Shown here: piece by piece, positions 35,381-47,109 of the stretch
Layout of the letters: each line of letters begins with the position of its first letter
Numbering within the stretch: the first letter of the stretch is position 1
Origin: Capillidium heterosporum
Taxonomy: Eukaryota > Entomophthoromycota > Entomophthoromycetes > Entomophthorales > Capillidiaceae
Reading direction: 5' to 3'
DNA: 64,000 bases
NCBI GenBank assembly: GCA_016630905.1
Contig: WBMQ01000012.1
Location: 744,001 to 808,000, forward strand
Made by a program: the position numbers and the translations under genes
Notes under the pieces: model-generated
Seen by the model: only the letters and a program-made list of their open reading frames with translations
What the model was told of the DNA's origin: nothing
Databases searched by the model: none

Positions 35381-36312
35381 AAATGACTTGTGGGAAGTTT
35401 TATTTTCCAAACAGCCTATAGTACTCTCAATTCTAAAGGTATTGAAGGGGTAAAGTAAGATTCGGGTTTCCAATAAACTTACATCCACCCCTACCATTCT
35501 TATAAATGAAACAACGATTGTACAAATTTGATTGAGCTTTGCTATTTTGTGGATACTTAAATTGACAAGTGACCCCAATTTTATGGATAGCTCCATACCA
35601 AAGCTTAAATTTCACTATTGCCAAGCCTTTATAAGCTGCGAGCTCGTAGCATAAGTATCTCTCTTAATTTTCAAGTCACGTATAGGAAAGTCGATTCTTG
35701 TTTTTGATATAATTGCAATTAAAAGCATAAACTTTGTAAATTGACATTGATTAGGTTCAGCTAAGCTTTCAAAGATCAAAATTCTCAAGTTTTAATTTTA
35801 GGGTTTATCTAAACATCCTTCCTCTGAAATGTCTATGTAAGCATGCATTAGTTCAATAGCATAAGAGTGATTTAAATTTTGGACCAGAAAATCAATGAAG
35901 CTTGTCACGAATCGGTAGTTGGTATGAAATCTTCACTTTCCAACAGAAACTTTTTTGATGCAGCAAGTTAGCCTGTCATCAGTTTAAAACTTGGAAAGTT
36001 GCACACAGGGTTTATTAGGTGGAGCTATATACTTAAAAAGATCACTCACAATTGGTATAGGAAATAGAAAAGCTGGAGGTAAGAGGCTTTTATTATTAAA
36101 ACTGATAGATTGCAGCAGATCTCCCTTTGTTTATATTTAGGTCATCAATACTGTATAATCCAGATAATTACTTCAATAAAGTAAAAATAAAAGCTGATCC
36201 AAAAGTTATGTGGGAAAAGAATAGGTGTAAGAAGATTAGTTAATCAAAAAGCAGGTAGTATGCATTACAAAATTTAGCTGGAACGAACATTTACTTGATC
36301 CTTAAGGCACTT
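35381..36312. other. intergenic, no supported gene
   Basis: Minus-strand frames reaching 35624 are short and have no motif; a spliced upstream exon is possible but unsupported. The remainder is AT-rich. Confidence 0.35.
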
Positions 36313-37570
36313 CTAGCCATACCTTACAAATACATTTGATGACAAATACTTAACCCACTCCACAAACTGGGTTTCCTTGCTTGGAACAGTGAGAAACTGT
36401 AGATTCAAGTTTCCAACCCTTCCAATCTTATCAAACACCGAGCTTTCGAACACATTAGATTCTGAGGTATAGGCAAATAGTGCTAAGTTAGCTAGAGATG
36501 GCAGTTGGAACTGTAGCACTTTTAAAAAATTGATACCAAGGTTAGTAGCTTTATGTAGCTCGAATCGGATGATAGGGCTGCTACATTTCACCTCTTTGAA
36601 ATAGGGATCGGTAATCTTACCTCGGAGGCGTACCTGAGCTAGCTTAGGTAGTGAAAGCAAGATGGTCATCGATTCCCCATCAAAGCATTTGAAGACACGT
36701 AGGTCGATGTATTCCAAGTTTGCAAACTCATGTAAACTTTTAGCTGTAACCCGACTAATGCACAAGCCTAAACTCCGTAGTCCAGTCAACTTCTGTTTCC
36801 TAAGGTGGTGGTAGTATCGTAAATCGGTTCGGAAAGTAGTCAGAGCCGAGAGGTTAGGGAAGCTTTGGAAATCTAGTCTTCTAAGGATATCGATCGGGCA
36901 ATTCGGTATCAGCTTCTTCAAATTCAAAAAAGTGGTTGGAATGCAGTTTACGTCAGATTCATATTCATATACACGAAGTTTAAGCACTTTTAGGTTGGGG
37001 AATTCTCGGTTTATATGAACTAATAGGTGTTGATCACAGCTGTATAGCAATAGGCACAGTTTTCTAAGTTGAGGAATTTCAAACATATTTAGTACTCTCA
37101 AGTTTGCCGATGAACCGCAGGACATATCAAGTTCAAGGAGCTTTAGGTCTTCGATGACGTGTTTGAAGTCTACTTTGGTTGGAACTGGCACGCAGAGTCC
37201 TAGTCGAAGCTGCTTTAACCTCACTTGCAGAGTAGATAGACGTTCGTATGGCTCTGTGGAGCCTTCTTCACGCAGGACCCATAGCTGCTCTAACTTGGGG
37301 AACATATGCTGGTTTTCAAAGAAGCTGAGACCTACATCATGCTTCAGCCGCTTAATATACTTGCCAAACTTTGAGACTGAACTGTTGAACTCTTGCCATT
37401 CGTCGTTTACGTACAGTATATCAGAACCTACTTCTTCGTAAATCTTAAATAGTAACAATTTGTGGAATTGAAGGTTACAAGTTAATAGATTCGAGCCCAT
37501 CTCTTACCTCCAAGTAGCTTAAAATCTCTTCAATTATCATGTCAGGTAGACTGTCAAAGTGGACGTTCAT
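36313..37570 (-). CDS. F-box / LRR-like protein with a single-base frameshift near 37497
   Basis: ATG at 37570 opens MNVHFDSLPDMIIEEILSYL, a standard family F-box start. At a GGG run (37496-37498) the frame shifts by +1 into LLTCNLQFHKLLLFKIYEEV and then stays open for about 390 codons to the stop at 36313. Removing one G gives a normal protein of about 418 residues with all family blocks (FPKLEQLWVL, IPQLRKLCLLL, FPNLKVLKLRV, FQLPSLANLAL, LNLQFLTV). A GTAAGA at the end of the F-box resembles a splice donor but no acceptor restores frame. Either a one-base assembly error or a very recent pseudogene. A TATA-like box is in place upstream. Confidence 0.72.
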
Positions 37571-37616
37571 CTTCTAAGTTCTGTTGTTATATCTTAAGTG
37601 GAAAGGCGCCAGCTCC

Positions 37617-37628
37617 CTATTTATATAT
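37617..37628 (-). promoter_or_regulatory. TATA-like box of F-box/LRR gene
   Basis: On the minus strand TATATAAATAG lies about 47-58 bp before the ATG at 37570, the same spacing as for the neighbouring intact gene. Confidence 0.4.
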
Positions 37629-38251
37629 CACTCAGCTTGTACAAAGTTGATTTCCAAAATAATAGATCAATGCTCTCAAGCCCTAAACCTTTAATCATAT
37701 GCGGCAGCATGTATCAAATTAATACATGTCTATTTGTGCATACTGATGTTTCATGCATTATATTGATAAATGTGTTCTATTTTAACGATATCACCTATCA
37801 ATAAAGTATAAAGAAAATGGGATAAATAAACCCGAAAATCAAAAAGCACCTCATTCTGAACTGTACTTTACCTAAAAAGGATGGTTTTGTGAGCACTAAG
37901 CAGTGAATAGTTTATAGTTCTATTGTTGATAAACCACACTCACTCTTGCTGTGCTTTTAACTGAAACCATTATTGCGCAGATCGGATTGGATTTTGATGC
38001 CTGATTTTCCATCAAAATATAAAAGCTACATGCTACAGCCCCATTAAATTGCTTGTCCTCAGTGCAAAGAATGCTTTCTACTTCGAATTACATATTTAGA
38101 CATCAATTTCCATTTACCTTCAATATATCTGAAATTTTAAAAGTGTAAGCTTTACAAAGTGTTCGTTAACGGAGGATCTCTTAGAAGCTAAGTGCCATAC
38201 TTTTATAATATTCCCTAGCACTTTAGGCTTGACACAATTGCAGATAGAATT
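37629..38251. other. intergenic, no gene seen
   Basis: AT-rich. It ends where the duplicated block shared with 48.3-49.7 kb begins. Confidence 0.35.
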
Positions 38252-39713
38252 TTACTAAGTGATATTTATAATTTCAACATCAATTTGCATGTATATTCCA
38301 CTTGAAATTAGATGTAGAAACGGTATAATAACAATGTAAAAGAGATTTGGATAGGAGATTTCAAAGATCAATATTGCTTGAATAAAGATTTACTAGAATC
38401 CATTATAATTGACAAAGAGGTCTGGAGCTTGTGATCGAATCCAATTAATAAACCTTGTGTTGGATTTAGGAACGGTTACAAACTGTAGTTTCAGGTTGCC
38501 GCTTTGTTCAAGTCCATCGAATACCGAATCGTCAAAAATGCCCAAAGGTGTTTGCTCAATAGTGGTAGGTTCGATACTGAGGTTGACAAGTTGCGTAAGT
38601 TCAAACTGTAAGGCCTTGAAAAAGTGGTGGGCTAGTAGTTCAGCTCCCTGTAGCTGCATTCGAATAACTGGACTTGAACATCGGACATCCTTGAATAATT
38701 TGTCGGTAATCTGGCCTTCGAGGAGTATCTGAGCCAATTTGGGTAACGAAAGTATCCTAGCCATCGATTCATTGTCGAAATCTTCAAGTAGGCGTAGGTG
38801 GACGTATTCCAGGTTTTCGAAGCTGGCAACATCTCCAGCCGCTATCAATCCAACGCTTAAACTTAAACTTATCAGTTTGGACAGTTTGGACTTTAGAAAA
38901 TGGTGGTAAGGCACCGGCTCAGCATCAAAAAAAGTTAAAGCTAAGAGGTTGGGAAAGTTCCCCAAATCTATCCTTTTGATGTCACTAACTTTATCGAACG
39001 ACAGCTCTAGCTTCTTCAAATTTGAAAAGCTGATTGGGGTACAGTTGGTATCGGAATCGTAGTTGTCAATTTGAAGCTTCAGTACCTTGAGGCTAGGAAA
39101 GTTCTTATCTATAAGTGCAAAAAGGTTATTATTCCAACGTGATACATGTAAGTGCAACACTTGAAGTTTAGGAAGAGCGAAGAGCCCCATCACCTTTATA
39201 CCTTCTACGCTACCATTAAATATATTAAGTTCAAAGTACTGTAAATCCTCAATAACATGGTTAAAATTCATACTAGTCGGTAATGGTTCGACTATGGAAA
39301 GGAGAAGCTGCTTCAGTTTTACTGGCAAGGTATGTAAAAGCTCATACTCTTTAGTGAAACCTTCCTCACGAACTACGCCTAGCCTCTCCAACTTGGGGAA
39401 CTAGATGCTTAATTTCGAAAAAGTTGGGGTAGATGAAGTACTTGAGTCGTTTAATAAACTTACCAATCTTTGGAACGATACTCTTAAACTCATTGTAGTC
39501 ATCATCTACATACAGCTCGTAGGGGCTTACCTCTTCGTAGATCTTGGTTAATAAAAAGCGATGAAACTGTTGGTTGCAAGTTAGCAGTTGGAACCAATCA
39601 TCTTCCAGATGAGTTAGAATGTCTTCGACTATCATGTCGGGTAGGCTGTTGAGTCCTAAGTGGGTGTTCATCTTATTGCCTTCATTTACGCTAGGTTGGA
39701 TGGTATCCATTTT
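38252..39713 (-). repeat. inverted segmental duplication, copy 1 (pairs with 48272-49735)
   Basis: About 1.46 kb that is nearly identical to 48272-49735 in opposite orientation. The similarity starts at the start codon (only a few A's upstream) and runs about 140 bp past the stop codon. The two 1318-bp coding stretches have equal length. Sequence upstream of the ATG is unrelated, so the two copies do not share a promoter. Confidence 0.85.
38393..39710 (-). CDS. F-box / LRR-like protein, frameshift at about 39402 (duplicate 1)
   Basis: It encodes MDTIQPSVNEGNKMNTHLGL, then the F-box (LPDMIVEDILTHLEDDWFQ) and the family LRR units. After FEIKHL one extra base (a T on the plus strand near 39402) shifts the frame; the remaining 330 codons are open to the stop at 38393. 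The copy at 48276-49593 lacks this base and shows that the undamaged reading is FEIKHLFPKLERLGVV. That copy carries its own, different, extra base. The intact product would be about 438 residues. Function as for the other family members. A second in-frame ATG at codon 14 is an alternative start that matches the other family members' length. Confidence 0.72.
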
Positions 39714-40400
39714 TTATCTATGGATTGTCAAGCTTGTCCAGAGTTCTTTTAGCCTGCAACCTATTTTAAACTAAATTTTCGGATAATTTTAAAATATTAT
39801 TTACCAATAAACCGGCAGATATTTCTAATTTATTGGTGCTACATTTCCTTCTCAAGTTGTAATTTCACTGTTTCCAAGCTGTGCAAAATAAACAATAGCT
39901 TAGTAAGACTATATATGTATCTTGGCTGTGTTATAAACTAGTTCTTTAACAAAAATATGAGAATGACAATATGCATGCTTTCGATGTACTTGAAGTTATA
40001 AAACTGTAAAATAGGCAACATAGTCTTAAAATATAGGTCCAATTGAGCTTTTAAAAGCTTTATATTTTTACCAAATGGTGGTTTTGGGTGTCATCTGGAT
40101 ATTTTCTTCAATGGATCTTTAGAGCAGAGGTGAAAAACGTATAGCACATCTTTTAACTAAGTTGTAGGTGAGAACTTTACTCCTTTTTGTGCAAAAGTTG
40201 GTAATTTTGTACTCCTTCCATTGGAAATACTTTCCAATTTTCTACATAATAGTTAATATAGAAAGGCACTTAGCATATACAGATGGAGATAACTCTCTAA
40301 ATCGATCGCAAATAATTTTTCAAGTATATCTAACAATTAAATTTGCAATATAATATATAATGTTTATTTGTGATATATATATTCAGGTGTCTTTATTGTA
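39714..40400. other. intergenic, no gene seen
   Basis: AT-rich upstream region of duplicate 1; a 61-codon frame at 40168-40353 has no support. Confidence 0.35.
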
Positions 40401-41053
40401 CTAAAAATTTACCAAGTAAAATGGAATCGTTTTCGAATCTAGATGTATCATAGTTAAGTTAACCAACTTTAACTTCCAAAAGCAGAACCTCTTAGCTACA
40501 ATGTTGTACACAGTGGTCCTATTGAACTCATCCTTGATCTTAAACCTTACCTATAACTCCTTCTCATCAATTTCAATTATCGAAACGAATCTCTCACAAT
40601 ACAATCTAGTACATTCAAAAAGAACTCTTTAATTTTAAAGCGTCTCTGATCTAGGCTGCTATCAAAGTAGGTGATAGCAAGAATTTTTAAATTTAAACTG
40701 AAAATTTTCGCTTCGTCCTTGGTAAGCAAGATGCTGATATAGTTTGAAGTCTGAGAAAGTCAATAAATCAAAGTGAGGTTAGAATTACTGTCACTAGATT
40801 TGCTAAAAGGATTGTTTTGGGAATTTTTTATATGTGTCTACTTCAAAGCTTTTCAATTTGAGCCCAGGTAACAGGTATAGGCGAATCATACAATTGGAAG
40901 TATAATAAATAAGTAATATTCTATAATGATCACTCCCAATATTAAGAGAACATGCAACTTAATTGCTTGAAAAGGACGTACTTACAAACTTCGACCTTGG
41001 CCCTCAGTTCTTTGTAGTATTGGAATTTCATATATGTACTCTTACCACTCATT
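40401..41053 (-). pseudogene. unknown three-copy family, copy 1 (decayed)
   Basis: ATG at 41053 opens MSGKSTYMKFQYYKELRAKV, followed by a GTAAGT donor-like site. Later segments read LTKDEAKIFSLNLKILAITY, FDSSLDQRRFKIKEFFLNVL and, one frame over, FCFWKLKLVNLTMIHLDSKT before the stop at 40401-40403. The same order is seen at 43580-44104 (DQRQKAIFYLQFAYTCITYL, NLDSRRFESME, NTWKLELTDLNLIHLKS) and in part at 44590-44984 (FWELKLTGLNLTHLVSK). No known family was recognised. Stops and frame changes make this copy a pseudogene unless further introns are present. Confidence 0.45.
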
Positions 41054-41504
41054 GTCAACTCTTTTACAAAGTATCGAGTAAACTATAAGTCTATACATAC
41101 TTATATTTTTAGCAAGTAAAGCTTATTACAGTACCTCTTATTAGAATAGCTTTATCAAGTTTACCAAATTTACTATAAGATATTTAGATTGAGGAGCCTA
41201 CCATTTGTTCTTGAAAGGCTGCATCTCAACGAAAATGTAGTTTCAAATCTATTTGGGTGAGCTTTTCATATTTTGGGAAAGTTACTCTCATCTATAAAAT
41301 AGACATAGTAGTATATTGATCCCAAAACTTGGACGTGATTTCTATTTGGCTTAAGTTTTACACTATAAAAGTATAAAGCATAATTTCAAAACAGCTTATA
41401 GTTTTATATGCTAGATATATACTAAAAACTATAGGAACTTAAATATTCATCCAAAATTTTATACTTTTATTGAAATGAATATCGAAGCTTAACATTATAA
41501 TTCA
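41054..41504. other. intergenic, no gene seen
   Basis: AT-rich spacer; the 3' flank of the secreted-protein gene at 41505. Nothing was recognised. Confidence 0.35.
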
Positions 41505-42231
41505 TCACCCCGATTTGAACAGCTTGACCTTGCCATCATATTCTACACTGCTATCATCCAATAGCTTCAACCCAGTCTTAAATGCCGTTCCATTGACAAT
41601 ACTTTCAATCTTCACTTCGACACCCTTATACTCCAAAAACTTGAAAAACCCACGTTCATACCAATTATCATGATTATCTTTACAAAATGTACGCTTAATC
41701 TGACCATTGTTGATGATCTGTAACGTCTTGATAATATTACATTGATCACGAGGTTCAGGTAAGTTGGCTGAAAAGGTAGTGAACAACATGAGGAGTTTGG
41801 AGAGGTTGTCGAAGTTGAAGCCAGGATCTAAAGTTGGTTGGAAAGTTTGATCGTTGATAATAAGTTTAGGTATTAGACTGCTGGAAGTTGAAAGTTTCAC
41901 CAGCACTGGTGATGGCTTGCAGTTGCTGGGGTTGAGTTTGATACCTTGTAAAGGCTTAATATTAAAATAGTCAATTGCAAAATTTACCATATACCAAACT
42001 TGATGAATTCGACGTTTGAAGCGTCGCACTCCTTCTTCAACATGGTACCGTCTTTACCTAGAACGAGTTCCAAAACTTTGGGGCAGGACTAAGTTACGTC
42101 GTTAAATTTATTTTTTTGAATATCATTACCCTATTCTCACTGGGATGGTAACTTCCTACCAACTCTTGAGGGATAGTCTGGCTCGCTACAATACCCAACA
42201 ATGCAAATATGTACAGGAATATGCAATTCAT
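41505..42231 (-). CDS. secreted Cys-containing protein of unknown family, three exons
   Basis: Exons 42130-42231, 41995-42088 and 41505-41944 join through introns of 41 and 50 nt (GTAATG..CTTAG; GTATAT..ACAAG), giving 211 residues with no stop or shift. It starts with a clear signal peptide (MNCIFLYIFALLGIVAS) and has five cysteines in the mature part (RSCPK, KKECD, SNCKP, DQCNI, TFCKD). Charged, beta-like segments such as GRVKIESIVNGT-type stretches and LLDDSSVEYDGKVKLF follow. No motif of a known enzyme was found. A lipocalin-like or effector-like extracellular protein is possible but only by general look. The clean splicing and open frame argue that it is functional. A TATA-like box lies about 75 bp upstream. 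Confidence 0.68.
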
Positions 42232-42305
42232 AATAGTGATAAAGAAAAATGTATAAAAATAATAATCAGCAGAATGTTTAAACTTTGCTAAACTTCTCAA
42301 GGCCG

Positions 42306-42313
42306 TTATATAC
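42306..42313 (-). promoter_or_regulatory. TATA-like box of the secreted-protein gene
   Basis: On the minus strand GTATATAAC lies about 75-82 bp before the ATG at 42231. Confidence 0.35.
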
Positions 42314-43579
42314 TTTTCAACAAACTAAAGTTAGGGGAATTGTAACTAGCGATTAGCTAACTAAAGTTGCACTAATTTTGACATCATATCATCAAACTTA
42401 GATAAGGTTCCAGTTTAATTAGAGTTTAGTTTGGAATGCGAGAGTGTTGATGGCGTTACTACACTTGAAAGTTCAGGGTTGCTGAGATGTCCGAAATTTA
42501 GGTACAAAATCTAAAAATAAACAAAACCAGGCACTAAATCTGTGATGTCAAAGTGTAAATGGAGTTAAGGATAACGGGATCGTTGAACTAATGTATAGAA
42601 TATGCCGAAAGCTAACAAAGCTTCAAAGGAAAGCGATAGGTTATAAGGTAGGATTAAAATAAATATTAGATCTCATATTTACAAGCGAATCTACAGCTTG
42701 GTTTAGAAAAACTATTATAAATTACAGTAGTTCTAGCACAAAAGTGCTTATTTATATAAACTGTCGGATAAAATAGTATAGCTGTATACTTTCCATCTCA
42801 TAACTTTAAAAGTATCCCAACTTATAATCTGTAGATTAGCATTATCCATGTCGATAGCCTATAAAAATGAATGCATCAGTCAATCAAGGCTATTTCAGAA
42901 TATATAAATCTATTCAAAAGACACTGAATATAATGGTGGTTGGTGCACATATCCCTACAGTAATCGATTACCCGATAAAAGCTGCTAAATTTTGGATACT
43001 CAATCCTTTTCAAAACACTATCTAGATCTCTAAATTATATGATCACAATTATTTGTGATTTTTCGAAACAAAGATATAGATAAAGCTATGAGGCCAAAGT
43101 AGGCTGTTTTTGTTAACTGTAGTAGATAGTAAATTTGTATTGAACTACATTTCATTACAATGGTTAAATTTCTTTGAAAATCACTAAATTTTAGCCAGCT
43201 AGGTCGTATTTTACAACCTCCAATTCACTAGAGTTTACCTTTTAACAAAAGTTTGTCAAGGCAAACAACTATCCCTTTCAAATTTCCAAACTGATGTAGC
43301 TTTTCATACGAAACGTATCTTTTTTGGGTTTTATAAGTTGAGATTCTATATTGTTGTCAAAAATGTACTTTTATTTAAAAAATTTTAACTTGAACTTGAA
43401 ACCACTTTGACTGGTTATTGATATATATAAGCTAAAAAGTAAGCTCTTTGACTCAAATTCAGTAAGTTTGATAATCTATTTTAGTCCTATTGCCAATGAT
43501 TATGTATTATAATACCATTCAACAAAAAGATATAATAAGAAGGAGCTTTTAATTTGGCAACGTTGCAAAACAACTGACA
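42314..43579. other. intergenic, no gene seen
   Basis: AT-rich with stops in all frames on both strands. Confidence 0.4.
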
Positions 43580-44104
43580 ATGGGCAACAAGGACATTGAA
43601 AAGTATGGACACTGTGAGGAGCTAGTTACTAGATTGGAATTTGATACTTTGGTTGTCTTTCAAGTTATTAAATTATATGCCCTATCGATGTTAGAGCTGA
43701 CTGTCATAGGAGACATGTTGTTCATCATACTTGTATTCATTGATCCTCCTGCATTCACCACTTGAGATCAGATCCAATAATTATTGCAGCACTTGATGTA
43801 AGTAGTCAATTCAAAAAACCCCAACTTATTAATAAAGTTAGATCTGTATTTCCGACCTCAACTCGAGCTATCCGCTATCCCAACATTGGGACTTAGCCGA
43901 AATAATCTTGACCAGCGGCAAAAAGCTATCTTTTACCTTCAATTTGCATATACTTGCATCACTTACCTAAATGCCAACCTGGATTCGAGACGTTTCGAAA
44001 GCATGGAAATAGTTCAAGGGAGATTAAACACTTGGAAATTAGAATTGACCGATTTGAACTTGATCCATTTGAAATCGATATTAAGATGTAGTTTCATCGT
44101 ATAA
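43580..44104 (+). pseudogene. unknown three-copy family, copy 2
   Basis: A single reading frame runs from ATG 43580 (MGNKDIEKYGHCEELVTRLE) to TAA at 44102-44104, broken only by three stops (43763, 43778, 43799) within 40 bp. Downstream it reads LIKLDLYFRPQLELSAIPTL, then DQRQKAIFYLQFAYTCITYL and NTWKLELTDLNLIHLKSILR. One intron, for example a GT at about 43731 to an AG at about 43806, could remove all three stops, so the copy may be alive. It is homologous to 40401-41053 and 44590-44984. No known domain; the leucine pattern faintly recalls LRR proteins. Confidence 0.42.
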
Positions 44105-44589
44105 ATTTTTAGTTTTATTGTAAGACAGATAATCGTATAGATAAAAAGAAAATGTATTGATTGATTTTGCTGTGATAAAATCTATTAAAACAAATTATGA
44201 TTTCCTTTGTTTAATCAATTCAAAAAATATAAGAAATGACTATATCCTTCCTATACACGCCTATTCTAATAAAGTTTAATAGATAATCAGGATAAGTGAG
44301 GGTGATAAGCTAATTTAATAACCTTTTGTTAAGTAATAGATAATTAAAACTAAGCGTATACGAGTTTTCTTTATGCAGCTTAAATAGCCATATACAAAAA
44401 TGGCGAGATTATCATGATCTAGCCGTTTAGGTTCCATATTACGCTTTTATTTTTAATACTTATCATGGTGGAGGACAAAATATTCATAATATATAAAACG
44501 CTATAATTAATTTGTATATATTACAAAGTTTTTAAGTTAGAAGCGTTGGGAAGATGGATGTAGGTAACCTATTTTTAAAGTTGATTAAA
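44105..44589. other. intergenic between two copies of the unknown family
   Basis: AT-rich spacer, nothing recognised. Confidence 0.35.
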
Positions 44590-44984
44590 TGAGAATGAGG
44601 AATCAGTAATACTAGCACTGGTACTAATTTGGCTTATACATTAATAAATACATGTAACCGTAGCGAAAGGCACTTTTATAGACGAAATGAAACTACATTT
44701 TATCACAAATTTAGAGACTAGAAATAACCAGCCTGGAGGTGAGTATGAGAGAAAACAGCTGCAAGCTAGAGAGAGAATACCTTTTGAAATCGCCGAATTG
44801 GACTACAGGGAATTTACTACAACTGTATATATAAAGCTCAAGGCTGTAGGTATTTGATAGCCACCATGTGAACGATATCATAACTCGAAATAGAATAGAC
44901 TTTTGGGAACTAAAGTTGACTGGTTTAAATTTGACTCATCTAGTATCTAAAAGAAAAATATATTTCTGTAGATACACTTTATAA
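44590..44984 (+). pseudogene. unknown three-copy family, copy 3 (decayed)
   Basis: Segments ETRNNQPGGEYERKQLQARE and EIAELDYREFTTTVYIKL are followed, after stops, by RIDFWELKLTGLNLTHLVSK, which matches the C-terminal block of the other two copies. The start was not located. The tail ends at TAA 44982-44984. Confidence 0.35.
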
Positions 44985-46381
44985 CAATAAAACAAATGAA
45001 TTATATGTACTTGCAACAAAGAGTTAAGCTTATGGAATAGACTTATAAATTGCATATAATAATACTGATTTAATATAGTTACATGGAAATATACTTCATA
45101 AAGCAATGATCCCTCAAGCATTACATCCTTTGATTTATAAATAGCACTGCAAAGCTTCTATAATTTTATAATAAAACACAGTATGCTATATAATCTTAGA
45201 GTATGTAGTGTCTCAAAGTGGAGCATATTACTGTCATTAGAAGAAGGTTTTTCTATATTTTATTGTGATACATTGTTCCTAAATTTAATAAATACTTTGC
45301 TTTAAATATCGTCAATTTTTAATTCTAAAATGTAATCAGGGCATCAAATAGAGATAACTTGAGATATAAATGAAGTAAGCTCAGGTAAAAACTTCTTACA
45401 AAGAATAATAATACATTATATGTAGTAGAGGCTTCAAAAGTATATAAAATAAGAATGTATTAAGTATAATTAAAGGAGCCTATATGAAAAGTGTCAAATA
45501 AACTACTTTTATAAGTTTTATTGCTATATTCATATGGATCTAAAATGCAGTTTAACTAAATGAATCTATTAATATCAAATTAAATAGATAAATAGTAATA
45601 AGGTACTTACACTATACCACTACATTCAATTTCAATACTGGTTAACTTTTGTAGACTTATCAACCGTTAACCTCTAACTTAAAACTTAGGAAAGCCTGGA
45701 TTTCCACCAATTATAGGACGGTAAATAGGATAAGGTTGATACTTCAGATGAAAGGAAAGCCAATTGCCAGACCCAAAATTCTACTGTTGGTTGGTCAACA
45801 ACTAAAAAATTTTATGTACTATTTCATACAATATTTGACTTTAAAGGATAAGGTTAAATCGAAACTACACAAATTTGACCGGTTGTTGACAAAGGAAGTT
45901 GAAGATTGAGCCCATTGTTAGCTTTGTATTTGAGAATTTTCTATATGAAGTTGCCTTATAAAATCCTCATACTATTTATAATCTTATTTTCTCGACTCTA
46001 CATATTCCTACCACATTATATATATTCAGTGTTTTAAAGTGATTGCAAATAATTAATTGATGCCAATCCTAGTATAAATCCAATTTCATCTTGAAATTTA
46101 GCTGTAGAATTTAGCGTAGTATCCAAACCATACTTTTTCTTTAGAGTTGAGATCCAGGTAGTGTCATATATTACAACTTGGATGTATCGTTATATTTGGT
46201 TCATTGTCAAATAAAAATTTAAAATTTAACCTGTCCTAACAAAAATACATTGCGATATAGTGGAGATCCATTTAAAACATGGACGGAAAATTGAATATAG
46301 ACTATCTGGCTTAAGAAATAATGTAGGACCCGCATTACTGTCATCGTTCAACACAAATTGAAATTTGGTTTTAAACATTAG
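44985..46381. other. intergenic, no supported gene
   Basis: AT-rich. A 54-codon frame from 45748 (MKGKPIARPKILLLVGQQLK) ends in TGA after a lysine-rich stretch; it has no homologue seen here and is not called. Confidence 0.3.
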
Positions 46382-46389
46382 TATATAAA
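46382..46389 (+). promoter_or_regulatory. TATA-like box
   Basis: TATATAAA lies about 75-80 bp before the ATG at 46463. Confidence 0.35.
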
Positions 46390-46462
46390 CTCACAAGTCC
46401 AAATCTTAAAATTGAAAAGTTTACATGTACAACCACTTTCTCTTCATTAAATTATCCTATAA

Positions 46463-46739
46463 ATGCTGCTAAAAGCTCTTATCCTTATTGGTATATTAAT
46501 CTCAGTTTCTAGCACATTTAACTATAGGGTTTTTGTAACGAGATCCAAAGCCTATAACTTCATAATATGTGAGGCTGGAATATTGAATCAAGGTTGCCCG
46601 ATATGTTGAAGGTTCTAGGTACTATGATTCAGAAATTTACGAGAAACCTGATGGTTGGTACCGCATGTTCATCTGGGCTTGCATTTCTTCTCAGATCTTT
46701 ATAAGTAGTAATGAAAAGCTACCCAAGAGCTGGTTGTAG
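46463..46739 (+). CDS. small secreted protein, one-base frameshift at a TGA (about 46608)
   Basis: ATG 46463 opens a signal peptide (MLLKALILIGILISVSS) and continues FVTRSKAYNFIICEAGILNQ and GCPIC, then meets TGA. One base further the frame continues EGSRYYDSEIYEKPDGWYRM and FIWACISSQIFISSNEKLP to TAG 46737-46739, giving about 90 residues. The junction reads TGT-TGA-A, so either a single inserted T or a +1 slip at the TGA joins the halves. Four cysteines and small size suggest an extracellular disulfide-bonded peptide; family unknown. A TATA-like box sits upstream, so a real promoter is likely. It could also be a dead gene. Confidence 0.45.
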
Positions 46740-47109
46740 AGTATAAAAATTCAAGATTGAGAAGCAGAACGCTACGCACTTAATCATCTATGTTGGCTTC
46801 CCCTACAGCTATCAGGAAAAGGATACGAGATCGCCTCTTGAATTAAACCTGTAGCTGGATCTAAACTAGTAGTTTTGAAAAATAACTGAATAGATTGATT
46901 CTCCTCTGATCCGTTCATCAAGTATAGTTGTACAAGAAAAGTTTTTCGATGGATATCTTAAAATATATTGTCTGAAATTAACTGTAGTAACATGGATCCT
47001 AATTTTAGATGGCATTCAATATATAAATAGTTTTAAAGTCCAACTAGCTTTTATTGCACTGGAGTAAAGTGATGACAATTGCACTTAACTAGGCACCTTT
47101 AACTTTCAT
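46740..47109. other. intergenic, no gene seen
   Basis: AT-rich spacer between the small secreted-protein gene and an LTR-like copy. Confidence 0.35.
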
